From Rhabditoides inermis (Eukaryota > Nematoda > Chromadorea > Rhabditida > Rhabditidae): a DNA stretch of 64,000 nucleotides. Within the stretch, counting starts at the first letter, position 1. Each line of letters starts with the position of its first letter. Positions 1-11,984 of this stretch are shown in pieces. Below the pieces are notes generated by a model. The model did not search any database. It had not been told where the DNA came from and was given only the letters and a program-made list of their open reading frames with translations. The stretch is from the NCBI GenBank assembly GCA_963966185.1, contig CAWZYM010000270.1, forward strand, positions 43,501 to 107,500. Reading direction: 5' to 3'. Position numbers and translations under genes: made by a program.

Positions 1-206
1 CGCTCTGTCTCTTTCGTGAACGGCCCTCGATACGACTCCGAAACACGCAACGTGAAGGTGTTTCCATGAGACCAGACAAAATACTGGCTAAAGACCCTCG
101 GAAAGTTCTCACAGCTGTTCACTTTCGTAAGAATTGGAGTGCCTATCTGTATCATACTTTTGAGGAGTTTGAATATGGAGTATCCACTTTAGAGATGTGT
201 TTGCAG

Positions 207-1394
207 GAAGGCGCGGCGTTTGTGTCGTTCAAGGTAGTGGAGAGGGGAGTGTTCCAGGAGGCGGCACTCATCGAACAGCTACACGCGCCCGGCAACGTGC
301 CCGGTGGGTTCCTTTTGAAGAGAACACAAATGAATAGTCGATCACAAAACACAAGAGACATGGAAACTACAAAACAAAACAAATGATTGTCGAGACATTG
401 AAGTTATTGTTACTCATGCATTGCTACAACATGACAATGAAACGTATTTGAATGCAAGAGTAGAGTGCAAGCGAGAGAGTGGAGTGCAAGCGAGCCCTGT
501 CTCCATGTCTCTCTATCTCTCTATCTCTCTATCTCTCTATCTCTCTCTATCTCTATCTCCGCCCTTCTCACAGAAGGTGAACACATTTCGTTTTGATCTG
601 ACGCGTATGTTCTGTCTCGCTCACGTTTCCTTTTTCTTCCACAGGCTGCTCCGGCACCCGCAACCTGTCCGACAACATCTCCGACCTCAAGGCCCAGATC
701 GCCGCCAACAACAAGGCCAGTGTGCATTTGTCTTCTCTGCTGTGATACCAGTGATACAGTGATTGGAGTTAACGAGCTAACACGCTGACTTTATTGTTGC
801 GAGCAGATGTATCACTCATATATTTGCATCATTCAATCAATCAATCGTTTATCCGGAATCGTTATATCTGAATATGACAGCACAATCATAATGATTTGAA
901 GCATACAGTAGTGCCTAAGATGCTAATACATAATAGGCTAACGCCGGGGAAAGACAGGTCGGCTGACAAGGTTAGTGGTGGAAAGACTATACTTGATCGA
1001 TAATCATTCCTGGACCATTAGAGTACCATTCTTGACGTGTAGAGCTCCGGGTTTTCCTTTGCTTCCATGCCAATCAGCATCTTCTCGCGCTATAGCTGCT
1101 TCCACATGAGGGTACTTCCCGCCGTCTCACTGGTTACTCGGGAAGGATTCTTGTCGATGACCGAACATTCGGTGGCGGTGGGGCAAAATGAGGACCCGAC
1201 CGCACGCCGCGGGGAAAAGAAGAAGAATTTGCATATTTGCATATGTTCACCATGTGCTGTTCAGGGCATCTCTCTGGTGTCGGGTCTGATCGGCGAGTAC
1301 GGTCTGGGCGTGGTGCAGGCGTACATGCGCCACATCCAGCACACCGCGGAACAGAGCGTGCGCGCCATGCTCAAACAGGTACGCCACTGCTCTC

Positions 1395-1447
<53 letters not shown>

Positions 1448-4157
1448 AGTTAGTTAGCACGCACGGTTGGGAAGCTAGAAGCTGGGAGCAGTCGCCGATG
1501 ATTTCAGATGGGCTTGGGGCGGGTGGCGGCGACTGGCTCGTCGCGGCTGCACGCCGTCGACCACATGGACGACGGAACGCCCATCGAGCTGACGGTCGAC
1601 ATCGATGTGGACAAGGTGGGATCCCGTGTTTTCCTGGTTTGACTGACGGCGAACGCTTTGTTTTTTAGGGCGAGGCGGTGTTCGACTTTGCTGGCACTGG
1701 CCCCGAGGTGATGACGTCGTACAACGCGCCCAAGGTCGGCGAGAAACTGTCTCTCTCTCTCCCCCTCTCTCCCTCTCTCTCCCTCCCTCTCTCTCTCTCT
1801 CTCTCTCTGTGTGTGTCTCTGTCTCTGTATCTGTGTCTCTGTCTCTGTGTCTCTGTCTCTATCTCTGACTCTCTCTGTCTCTGACTCTCTCTCTCTCTCT
1901 CGGTTATTTCTTGTGATTCCTATTCCGACATTGTTGCATGTGTATAACTTTCTTTTTTTTATTATAAAACCGTAAAGTTCATTATTCCATCTGCATCTTT
2001 TCAGGCTGTGACAATGTCTGCCGTGATCTACTGTCTTCGCTGTCTCGTCGGCCGCGACATTCCCCTCAACAACGGATGCCTCGCGCCCGTACAGGTTAGT
2101 TTTATCAATTAAAAACTCCTGTGATCAGATCATGAACACCGTCCGGTAATCCGAATAACGCGGAAGAGAGCTTGACGAATCTCACGGTTAAATGCTGTGA
2201 TTTCAGATCCGCATTCCTCCGTCGACCCTTCTCTCTCCGTCGGTGGACGCGGCCGTGGTGGCGGGCAACGTGCAGACCAGCCAGCGCATCTGCGACGTCG
2301 TGTTCAGGGCGTTCGACGCCGTCGCCGCCAGTCAGGGTCAGCTTTTCAATTTTCATTTCCCACTTTCCTGCGATTATGGCATGGAGTTTGTGTATGCTGA
2401 CAACGTGCAATAGTCCGAGCATGCTTTCGATGGTGCATATAATTCCTGTCTTGCCGTATCCAGACTGTTTCAGTCTGACTATGAGACGTGATTTCATACA
2501 ATCGAGAGTACTCTTTTTCAGGATGCATGAACAACGTGACGTTTGGCGACGCTACGATGGGCTACTACGAGACGGTGGCGGGAGGGGCGGGTGCAGGAAA
2601 GGGATTCGATGGCAGGAGTGGAGTGCACACCCACATGACAAACACCAGGATCACCGACCCCGAGATACTCGAGACCAGGTGGGCGCTTATTAGCACATGT
2701 CAATGTGATATACGGTAAAGTACAGTAATACAGCGCCTACTGCGGAGTTTATTGTAGGTAATGCTTGTCAAGTGTGCGCTTTGGGGATGCGTTTTTATGT
2801 TGTTGTCCATAAAAACGGATTCGCGTACACGAAACGTAGGACGAGGATCTAACGTCAATCAGTTTTCTTACCAGTGATGCGAAGCAAATAATAAAAATAA
2901 TAATTTCTCGCACATTGATCTTTGTCATCCTATTCGAAAACTGTATGCCACTATATCAGAATCGTTCAGGTACCCGGTGATTCTGCGCGAGTTCTCTCTC
3001 CGTTCCGGCTCGGGCGGCGCGGGTCGCTGGAAGGGCGGCGACGGCGTCGTCCGCACCATGCAGTTCCGCCGCCCTCTCTCCCTCTCCCTACTCACCGAGA
3101 GACGGTGCGCGTCGATTTGTTCTGTAACTGTTCGCTTTTCCACTGTCGTGTTCGGCTGTTCCGTGTGTACTAGTGTTGGGCAGGATTAATCCAAATTTGG
3201 ATTAATCGTGGATTAATCGGATTAATCGGATTAATCCGAATCTTAATCCAAAATCTTAGAAATTTTGGATTTCAGATTAATCCGAAATCCAAAATCCAGT
3301 TTTCTGGGGATTTGGATTAATCCAAATTCCAAAATCCAGAAATCCGGGTTTTGGACTTTGTATTAATCTACTCGTTTACAAATTGTTAAAATAATGTTGT
3401 TTTAAATGATGAAATTTCATTTTATTTGAGCTTTTCATATATAACGGCGCCCTTGTAACTCTACAGAAACATCAAAAACACCAAATTCTACTATTAGTAA
3501 GGCGAAAAGATGCCAAAAAGACAATGTAAAACTTGGATTAATCCAAAATCTAAAGTTTGGATTAATCTGAAATCCAAAATCCAAAAATTTTGGATTTTGG
3601 GTTAATCCAAAACCCGAAATCCACAATTTTGGATCACGGATTAATCCAAAATCCAAAACCCTGAATATCTGGGATTTTGATTAATCCAAAATCCAAAATC
3701 CAACTCGGATTAGGATTTTGCCCAACACTAGTGTGTACTACTCTGCTTGTGCGTGGGATTCGCCCGCTATCGATGTCGCTCACGTTGTCAGATTGAGGGT
3801 ATGAGGTTTCTGTGATTCGACTCTTTCAGTGCGTTCACTCCGTACGGTCTGGCTGGTGGGTGCGACGGGCAGCGGGGGCTGAACCTGCTGACGAGGGAGG
3901 GAGTGACGAGGAACATCGGGGGACGGTGCACCATAGACGTGCAAGAGAAGGTGGGTGGAGAAGGGATAGAGGGGAAGGGAGAGGGCGAGAGGTAAGAGGA
4001 GTGATAGAGATAGAGGGGGGAGAGGCGTGGAAGGGAGAAAAATAAAGTGGGAGGACATGAATAAACAGACAAAGTACAACTGAATAAGCAAGTAAGATCA
4101 GTTTAGGACATTCTCGAGCTTCGCACGCCCGGCGGTGGCGGCTACGGACAAAAGTGA
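207..4157 (+). CDS. 5-oxoprolinase, C-terminal (hydantoinase B) half, 5'-partial
   Basis: ATP-dependent cytosolic enzyme that opens 5-oxo-L-proline to glutamate in the gamma-glutamyl (glutathione) cycle. Readable exons: 207-303, 645-715, 1265-1378, 1508-1615, 1669-1734, 2005-2094, 2207-2336, 2522-2678, 2970-3104, 3830-3950, 4107-4157; all phases join. Family landmarks appear in order: [63 protein letters not shown], a glycine-rich [46 protein letters not shown], and the terminal TPGGGGYG just before the stop. The N-terminal hydantoinase A half and the start of domain B lie outside the window; bases 1-206 hold no exon I can assign. The intron after 715 needs a GC donor to keep frame. The intron 3105-3829 carries a MITE, and several introns contain CT tracts. 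Ends about 170 bases from the convergent lipase. Confidence 0.93.
3171..3730. mobile_element. hAT-like MITE inside an oxoprolinase intron
   Basis: A 560-base non-coding element bounded by inverted ends TAGTGTTGGGCA and TGCCCAACACTA and flanked on both sides by the same 8 bases, GTGTGTAC (3163-3170 and 3731-3738). An 8-base target duplication with a TAGTG-type end is characteristic of hAT transposons. The interior is made almost entirely of variants of TTGGATTAATCC in both orientations, so it can fold extensively. It lies wholly inside one intron in an otherwise intact gene. Confidence 0.82.
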
Positions 4158-4322
4158 TAGCTGATACCCAAATTGCCAAGTGCCATGACAAGCGTACTTA
4201 CTGTGATCGAGATTATACATAACAGATTTCAAAAGATAAATATTTATAGTGTATCTTCATTATAGTTTTCACATTCATGGAACAGTAGTTTTTCGTGATA
4301 GGAAAGATTAACTTCATCACTG

Positions 4323-6176
4323 TTATCCTTTTTGGAAAGCATTGGCAACTTTATCGGCCAGTTTTCCCAGCAGACTCGAGTGCTGGTCTCTGTTAGGGGC
4401 GTCCGTAGACTGCGGGTAGTCGAGTGGACAGCCCGCCTTGCCGTATGACGTCACCTGAAGATACGATAGTAGTGTATACGAATGTTATAACACACCAGCA
4501 CTCCGAAGTAGTTGCGGTGATCGAAAATGTAGTCGGCAACGTTGGAGGGTTGGAAGACGAGCTGAACGAGTGTATGTGGTGGGTTTTCGTCATTTTTTCC
4601 TCTCGTGCTTTCGCTAAAGTTGTACTCCAAGAGTTGTAGTGTAGGTCAAGAACCGACTACTGATTACTACTTCGTCAATTTTCGTTCCTTGACCTCCACT
4701 ACAACTCTGGCAGAGCACACATTTTTTGTTGCCGTAACTACCGCAACTTTTGAGAACAGTTATCGTGATGAGGCGCATTTACATCACATGCGTGCGCTTA
4801 TGACAAGAAGTTTTCGAGAAAGAAAAAAAAAAACCTGGTCGGAGCAGTTGAAGTCTTCATTCTTCGGTTCACCCGTGCACTCCACATATTCCGAGCCGGG
4901 CAGCATCGATTCGGGGTACCTGAATGGTGTATTGATCGGAATGTCCACTGCCCCACCATATCTCTGTTCCGTGGTGGTAGGCCTTTGTTGTGTTGAGGAA
5001 CCGGCACGGGCGGCTCTGCCCCTGCGCAATCGCCGAGCCATCAGGTGCTGTCGAGTCCTAAACGAATGACATCATTCTCCTCCTGCTCTCCAAATTGTTT
5101 CACCTTATTGCAGTACGGCAGATGCGGTACGATGTCTTGGCGGTAAACAACGCGGTAGCTGAAATGATTATCGGTAATTCACGGAAGAAATGTTTTGTTC
5201 CAAGACATGCTCACCTCTGTATGCCTAGCGCGTCGTGGTTGACGGCGAACTCGCCGTTTCCCACCCTCGGCTGGCCGAATGTGTAGAGAACCAGGTTGCC
5301 GGCTGGAACTATTCCTGGAACGAATGAGTGTATCTCGCCTCGTCGATCAATCACCAACCCTCTTTGACGAGTTTCGCCGCGCAGAGGGAGGCGAGTGCGC
5401 CTCCCAATGAATGGCCTGTCACTTTCACAGAGTAATCCTGTAATTATGAGAAGTGCGTTTCGATGTTGCCACATACCCGGTAATCATTGCGCGACGCGAC
5501 GTACCACACACTCTGCCATAGCACGTCGAGTGCACGCGAAAAGTATTTGTTCACCTCAATACGCGTTGAGATCACTATCGATGACGTCAATTGTCAATAT
5601 GTACCTTTCCCATTCCCAGAAAGTCGATGCCTCCACTGAGAGAGTTCCAACCTTCCGCTAGTAGCTGATCGCTTGTTCGAGTGCCTCTGTGAAACGAAAC
5701 TATGTCAAGGTTTTTGAGAGAAACGAAATTGTACCTGAACACAATTATGAGATCTTTGTTTGTTGTCGATTTCACTAAAACACAACTCGTGTATTTAGTA
5801 TTATGGGTGAGAATCGCGTTCTTACCGATGTATCCCGAACAGACAGTTTTGAATTTATCGCATATTTCCGCGAACCGAGTGACGAATTCATACGAAGCGT
5901 CGGGGTACGCACTGAAACGAAGAAACAAACAGAGTGTGAGAGTTATCACTAGTTCACGCACGCGGTACTGCAACTAATGGACGCGTTGATGTTGTCACCA
6001 TACGCTGCTCCTGCCAGCTTGATCATCTACCAAAAAACTGTATAATTAGGAATTGTATAAAACAACAAGCTTACCTGTTTTGCCAAGTTCTCGGAATAGT
6101 TTGTTTTCGGCTGGGAAATTGTTAGCGATACGGTGAATAGAAGAAATACGAAACTTAATAGTTGTGAGACAGTCAT
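4323..6176 (-). CDS. Secreted class-3 lipase, complete, 13 exons
   Basis: Predicted extracellular triacylglycerol lipase (Lipase_3, alpha/beta hydrolase), 331 residues. Exons, read downwards: 6176-6075, 6026-5962, 5911-5826, 5774-5735, 5686-5605, 5554-5477, 5437-5359, 5314-5215, 5158-5104, 4982-4957, 4919-4835, 4561-4496, 4454-4323; every phase fits. Exon 1 encodes a Met followed by a hydrophobic signal peptide (MTVSQLLSFVFLLFTVSL). Landmarks: CSGY, LIIVFRGTRTSDQLLAEGWN (oxyanion region), the nucleophile elbow GHSLGGALASL, YTFGQPRVGNGEFA, the acid motif QDIVPHLP, and the histidine region YHHGTEIWYP. ECTGEPKNEDFNCSDQ and paired cysteines suit a disulphide-bonded secreted protein. Exon 10 is only 26 bases and the intron after it only 37. 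Nematodes have many such paralogues, so the substrate cannot be named. Confidence 0.93.
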
Positions 6177-6364
6177 AGCAGGAATGAGTCTGGGAACTCT
6201 GCGCGTTCACTCAATGTCGATTTTTCATGTGTTGACTGAACAAACACTACAATGATTTCACGTGAAGAGAGATTTGCCACTTGAGAAATTCATACAGTAC
6301 AAACGCTTAAAAGTCAAAAATCACTATATTAATTGGGTACCTGAGCGTAAGACGGATTTTTTTA

Positions 6365-6450
6365 ATTTTGGTTTCTGGACGAAGCTTCTCGAATAGTTTG
6401 AGTTGTCACCATACGGTGCGCCTGCCAACTTATGATCATATGTCTTTATT
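6365..6450 (-). pseudogene. Degenerate fragment of lipase exons 1-2
   Basis: Bases on the minus strand here resemble the end of lipase exon 1 (the NYSEN segment) and the start of exon 2 (ATGATCAAGCTGGCAGG and TATGGTGACAAC) of the adjacent gene, but in swapped order and with changes that break the frame. It lies just upstream of the intact copy. I read it as the remnant of a tandem lipase duplication. No further exon is recognisable nearby. Confidence 0.5.
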
Positions 6451-6976
6451 AAAATGATCGAAGCCAACTGGGCCGATCGCGAATGTTATACTGGTATATC
6501 AGCTTGAACTCGCCCTTTTTCAATTTTCAAATGTAGAACTTTATTTTTACAGCGCTGAGTTTTCAGAGATCTTAATGCTAATGCTTATCATTTGATATGC
6601 CTTTAATGTATTTATAAGTTGTAGTCTTTTAGCTAGTGTATATATGTACCCTTCATTTTGAAAATGATATAATGTACTCTTGCCATTCATTGGAACATTA
6701 ATAGTTGGCAGTCAGCTAGCAGGCTTCAAAGAGCGTATTAGTGCTGGACGCCCTCGAAAGAGCATTGCGTTCTATGCGTCTTTTGCGAGATGTAAAGATC
6801 AAACAGGCACGCCTTTTTTACGCCTTCAAAAGACTCGTGCACAAAAATACATTGTGTACGGTAATCAGAGACGTTGTCTATTTAGTGGTTACAAATAGCG
6901 AGAACACATTTCATGGCACATATCATGCCACATTTCATCAGCTATCCTTGACTATTGGTCGGTTCTCTATGCGACA

Positions 6977-8305
6977 TGCTCGACTACGGTGGTTTTCCTC
7001 TACAGGTAATAGTCACTAAACAAAACGCGAAAACGATGTTTGCAGGTGCGACTTGCGTACGTGAGCTCGATCCTCTCTGTGCTCTCGAACCTGTCACTGA
7101 TATGGGTGATGCGGCATTCGTCGACGCGAAGTTGCATGCGGCAGTACAAACGGCTGCTGTACATCTTTGCAATCGTCAACATCTACTTCTCCACAGCCAA
7201 CGCCGTCGTCGCGCCGGTGAGAGACGTGTGATCTGTGCAGGGTGAACTCGCACAGGTGTGCTTCTCTTCGACGCACGGCTACGCGATAGTCAGTCTGTCG
7301 CCGTTCCTTCCCGCCAACCGCGTTCCCTGGCTCCTCCTCTTCGAATCGGCCTACGTGCTCTGCTTCATCTCGCTCACATCACAGTTTGCGTATCGCTGTG
7401 TCGTGATTTGTTTGTGAGTAGTTATTTTCTCATGACAAGCGACCGTGTGTTTTCCAGCCCTCAGCACCTCGGTAGGTTGAATCGCTATCTGCCCGCCTAC
7501 GTCATGCTTGCGAGTTATTTAGTAGCCGCATTTTTGTACTCTATTCAAGTTGCAAAGCCGACCAGTGGCCAAATAAAAGTGGTGAGAGATGTTTTCTTCT
7601 GCAACATTTCCAATACTAGCTGGACAACGAAACACCAAGAAAATAGGAATGTTTTCAGATAGCGCCAGCCATTTTCTCACAGTTCAATTTCAAGGTGGCC
7701 GAAAACGGAGTTATCGGCTTTCAGTACAGAGACGTGAGCAAGTGGATGCAATTAAAACACGCGATAGCTTGCAGCCGCTCACCGCCAACTCGACCCTGTC
7801 ACCAGCCGCTGTCGGCGGATTCGCGTCCGCGTTCGCGCACATGTCGTCGCTGCTCTCGATCATGTGCGGCTCGTCGCTGTTGATAGTGCGCAAGATGCGG
7901 CAGCCCGGTCTGCCGCCCGTCGTGAGACGGCTCGAGACGCAGTACTTCCGCGTGCTCGCGCTGCAGGTGAGAGACCCCTCAACTAATCCTTACCTCAACT
8001 AATTCACCAGACACTCATCCCCCTCACCTTCAACTCCATCCCGTTCCTCGTCGTCGCCGCGCTGCCCCTACTCGGTGGGTCGGCTCCGGGAGGGCTAGCG
8101 TACGACTCGCTCAGGTGTGCGCAGCGCGCTCACGTCGGTCGTGTGTCTGGCGGTGTCTCTCTACCCGATCGTCGACCCACTCATCGCACTCTACTTCATC
8201 AGGGAGTTCCGCGCCACAGCCGTCCGTCTCGTTGGCTCCATGGTCAAAGCGCCCCAGTCGCTTACCGCGTGCTCGTCCATTGACAGCATCTCCCACACCT
8301 TCTAA
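6977..8305 (+). CDS. Str-type seven-transmembrane chemoreceptor, complete
   Basis: Predicted 334-residue chemosensory GPCR. Exons: 6977-7006, 7046-7216, 7256-7413, 7458-7581, 7659-7733, 7775-7966, 8011-8074, 8115-8305. Most introns are about 40 nt. A short N-terminus MLDYGGFPLQ leads into TM1 (YVSSILSVLSNLSLIWVM). The TM3 end carries FAYRCVVIC, matching the nematode HFxYRYxxxC signature; the TM6 start is ETQYFRVLALQTLIP; TM7 ends YPIVDPLIALYFIREFR, typical of Str and related families. The reading frame into the last exon works only with the 41-nt intron 8075-8114. A downstream AATAAA at 8377 fits its 3' end. It resembles the receptor at 38209-40253 in length and motifs. The ligand is unknown. 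Confidence 0.88.
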
Positions 8306-8376
8306 GAGACAGTACGAAAGTGTCGCGTGCTCGCTTGTGTTTTCCGTAGTTGTATTGTTGCTTGTAGTTGGACGAC

Positions 8377-8382
8377 AATAAA
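8377..8382 (+). promoter_or_regulatory. Poly(A) signal for the Str receptor
   Basis: Canonical AATAAA 72 bases after the stop codon of the receptor ending at 8305. Confidence 0.6.
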
Positions 8383-9439
8383 CTGTTGTTATCCAGTTGG
8401 CGACTGATCGTCGCTCTCTAGCACACATGAACACATCGATAACATGAGAAAATCCCCAGTATGCAATCAGTAAACATGACAAACAGGTATGGATGAAGCT
8501 CATGTCAGCTTGAACACTGACGTTCTCTTATCAGGAAAACGCTGTGATATCTGCTACTGTTTGCTTACTTTTGTCAGGGTATGACACAAACGTGATATAG
8601 TCAGAAATAGCACAACAGAAAATAAGTAGCACTGAAAATGAAAAAAAAGTCACAAGTGAGAAGCTCCGAAAAGAAACCTACAAAATAAAAATAAAACAGT
8701 TTTTTGGTAGGATCACGCGACGTAGATTTGAAGAATTTCCATTAAAAAGAAAAGTTTCATTGTTGAAAATGAGATACTGTTTTCACTGAAAAATTTGAAA
8801 GTTAAAAGTGCATTCGGTGGGTTCCAGTTGCGACGCCCAGCAATTAACTCGGGCGCAACAATTTACGCAAAAAGTGCAAAATAGGAAATTTCCTTCAGTT
8901 ATGCTTTGTATGATTGACAAATTGACAAATGTGGTCGTCGAGAAAGTATTGAAGGTCATCTTTCAACAATGTTTGAGATATGTATAGCTGACCCACTGTG
9001 TAGTTTTTTTTGCCATGTGAGTTATGCGCCACAAAAAAAGGTATGATCGACAAATTTTGTTGCTAATATTCAAAATCCACCGTAAACAATGATGTTGAAA
9101 AAAAATGGTCTCATAAAAATATAAAAGTTTTCACCTCTTTTCAAAGTTTGCAGGTCATTTTAAAGAAGCCCTCCACGGTAAAAGTCAATCAACGTCAATA
9201 TTTTATAGAGGCCGAGATCGTATCATATGTACAAAAGAAATTTTTTTCCCCACAACAATTTGCATATAGAGTTGTATTACAATTGTTCAAACTCCTTTTG
9301 CCAAGTATTCGGCACTTCAAGTATTCGGCACTCCACGACGACATGGAATGTTAAATTCGTGCGCGTAGAGTGTGGGGAATAAGGAATAGCCGTTCTTTCG
9401 CGTTTTCTCTGTTAGTTTCGTAAAGGTAGAAACTACTGT
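8383..9439. other. Gene-free AT-rich stretch
   Basis: I see no exon with both coding character and splice signals here, only AT-rich sequence with A and T runs and no clear terminal repeats. Confidence 0.5.
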
Positions 9440-9790
9440 GTTTTTGAAGGTACAATGGCGACTTGTTTTGAACTCCAGGTACTTGCAAAATTGTGAAGAA
9501 CGACAATTTTCCGTTTCTTTCAAGTGTTACAACTCGTTGTTGCAACATTTTATTTCAACTTCAAAGTTTGTCGCGCCACGATTTACATTCCGTTGAACGC
9601 TTCGATACTACAAAAACTGCGGAATACACAACTTCAGATGAACGAAGCTTGTTAACTATAACTGTATGACTCAATGCATGTGTTGTGTGAGTCGTTTCGC
9701 AGACCTCGCCGGTTCGAGTCCTGTCTACGGTGAATGTTTTGCATGCGTGGTAATACAAGAGAACTACAAATTTATGTTTTTTTTGTAACG
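9440..9790 (+). repeat. Dispersed repeat family S1, copy 1 (tRNA-derived SINE-like)
   Basis: Shares alignable sequence over about 350 bases with 19888-20245 and 41383-41745. All three contain a GTTGCAAxATTTTATTT segment, the string GCCGGTTCGAGTCCTGTCT and the tail TGTTTTGCATGxGTGGTAATAC. GGTTCGAGTCC at 9711-9721 is a canonical pol III B box, which suggests a tRNA-related SINE; a good A box is not evident in this copy. Confidence 0.65.
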
Positions 9791-9894
9791 TTTTATAATC
9801 CGGAAACATAAACAAACCATAACAAACTAATCACAACTTAAACATTTTCGTCCTGTCTACGGTGAATGTTTTGGTCATACGCTGGAAAACGTTG

Positions 9895-10385
9895 TTTTAG
9901 GCGTTATCGACAAATCACAACTGAAACATGAAAAAATAATGACAAAAATGCCGTGCTCGACCTCAAAACTCGGTACCTTCTATACTTCTCAACTCAATGA
10001 AGGTTAGTTTGTACTGATTGTCTCACTTGAGGAAATGAGGTTTCAATTCATATGATTCGTACACTCTTGATTTTATTGGATAAAAGACTTGATTGCACTC
10101 GTGTAAAATATTGACATCGAAAAAAAGCGTGGTAACAAGACTACTGTAATTTCTGTTCTATATCCCGTGATGAGCATGCCAAACTTTAACACTTCATGAA
10201 CTACGAAGTGCCAAGATCACCATGAGAATGACATCCTCAAACATAAATAACTGTTACTCTACTTTTACACTACTGTAAAGCGATAAGAATTTCCCACTAA
10301 ATTCATAGAAGAACATCCACTAGTTTTGAAATCTTGTGGTGTAATAAATTTTTTCTTGGTAAGCGACCGGTCCGCAGTCAAAGAT
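9895..10385 (+). repeat. Dispersed repeat family R2, 3' part, copy 1
   Basis: Nearly identical to 22825-23270, beginning at GCGTTATCGACAAATCACAA and running through TGAGCATGCCAAACTTTAAC to CACTAGTTTTGAAAT. The last roughly 45 bases, containing TTCTTGGTAAGCGACCGGT, are in the opposite orientation in the other copy. Short ORFs inside are not convincing genes. Confidence 0.7.
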
Positions 10386-10983
10386 AGATCATATTTTGTT
10401 CTGATGAGTATCATATTTACAATGGGCTCGCACTTAGCTCAGAATTTTTCATTAAAAAAACATTATCGTGGGTTTGGAACATACAGTATACTGAACGAAA
10501 TGCGCTGCAGATTTGTTTCGTCGTTCATATCTCTAGTTCGCAGTCCCTCTAGCAAGCAACGGTGCGCGGGTTCGATCGTTCTGTTCTATTTTCAATTATT
10601 ATAGTCATGGCATTGACATGAACCAGCAGCGAGAAGTCTTGTCCCAGTATCTGCAATGGCCTAATTATCTTATAGTGCGCGCGAATGACCTCCAGTCTGA
10701 TCAGTGAGCCTGCATTTTCCTTTCGGCGCAAAAGCCTATGTGCCTATGGTTATCAACTCATTCATCATTTCGGTTAGTTTTGATTTCATATAGGTTATCT
10801 CCCATTTTACGGTACGGCAATTATCGGTGGTCGGTCAGACAAATGAGAAATGACGAAGAAATTATGCGAAACAGCTTCATTATAAGATTTTTCTCACTTA
10901 TAACGGTATCCAGATTTCTAAAAACAAATTCAAGCGTTGGTCGAGATACCCCTCCTTCAAATAAAATTTAAATTTGGGCCCCG
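10386..10983. other. No gene recognised
   Basis: Contains a tRNA-like scrap (GCGCGGGTTCGAT near 10565) but no supported exon. Confidence 0.4.
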
Positions 10984-11610
10984 GGCAGACTTTTTCGCGA
11001 AAAAAAATCGCGCGAAAACTGCAATGTTTTGGCATGCACTATCGATTCGCAAATCGCAGTGCGAATCGCAAACACACTTTTTCGCGCGAAAACTTTAGCG
11101 AATCGCGAAAATTTTTGCGGATTTCGTTTTCGCTGCGAAACGAGAGATACCAGAGATTCGCTACTTTTTCGCGACTCCATGTACGAAACTTGACTATTCT
11201 GTATATTTTTCGTTCTTTATAAATGAAAAGACACTTCATAAACATCGTGGAAGCTGTATTGATCACAATTGTTTGCAGTTATTACATACTAGTCGTTGCG
11301 CACTCCTACCACCCGATTCGCGCGAAAATTTTGGCGAATTTGAAAAAAGGCGTGCGCAAGTGACAAAACAATGTTCCTATTTAAATGTTTGGTGTTAAAA
11401 ATGTCACATAACCTCTCAGAAGTAAGTTTTCAATTAAAACAAAGAAAACAAATCTGTGTAATTCTCAGTGGGAGCGAATATCTTCGAATTCGCCAAATTT
11501 CAGCGAAAAGATCACGAGTTCGCGCGATTATGGGTAGTTTCGCGATTCTCTCAAGCTAAAGCTAAAAGTTTTGCGATTGTTTTCGCGTTTCGCTCGGGAA
11601 AAAGTCTGCC
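10984..11610. mobile_element. TIR element rich in TTCGCG motifs
   Basis: Ends are inverted copies of GGCAGACTTTTTC (left 10984, right ending 11610). The interior repeats TTTTCGCGCGAAAA and GCGAATCGC in both orientations, giving a highly foldable sequence with no convincing ORF. Target duplications are not clear, so the superfamily is undetermined. Confidence 0.6.
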
Positions 11611-11984
11611 GGAGGCCTCAAGCTCTCTAGCTCATCTTTGAAGAAAGTTATTTTCAATTTAGTATTTCACCTATTGAACACCTGAATATCGATGGTTATC
11701 GATGAATAAAAAATTTAATTTTCAATTACTTAATCAAAAACTGAAATTCAAGCGATTCTAACAATCCTCTTTGCGCCGGTTCTGTGTTAAACTCAAAAAA
11801 AATTGAACGGAGTTGTTTCCATGAACCGATAGCGCGGCTAGATGCGATTACATGATGTCTAGAAAATATGCCTCGAGATGGCTGCCGTACCGTGAACCGA
11901 GGGGACACTGATGTATAGTATATACATCAGTCTAGTCGGCCCCCAAAAGTTCGTCTCCCTTCTTGTGCATGAGTGGCACGTTGG
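11611..11984. other. No gene recognised
   Basis: AT-rich spacer between the TIR element and the next minus-strand exon; it carries a short palindromic TATAGTATATACATCAGT near 11915. Confidence 0.4.

Noticed and set aside
1..206. Possible oxoprolinase exon upstream of 207
   Set aside because: An open frame exists from 66, but the residues do not match the expected GGITPGS region, so it is most likely intron.
8115..8124. A 10-nt GT...AG string (GTGTGCGCAG) that would restore the receptor frame as a micro-intron
   Set aside because: A normal 41-nt intron at 8075-8114 gives a better, in-phase join (LLG/VRSALTS), so no micro-intron is needed.
9711..9721. B-box strings GGTTCGAxxCC here and at about 20171, 23508, 41667, 42692 taken as tRNA genes
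   Set aside because: None has a foldable cloverleaf with a clean anticodon stem, and three share long flanking homology, so they are tRNA-derived repeats.
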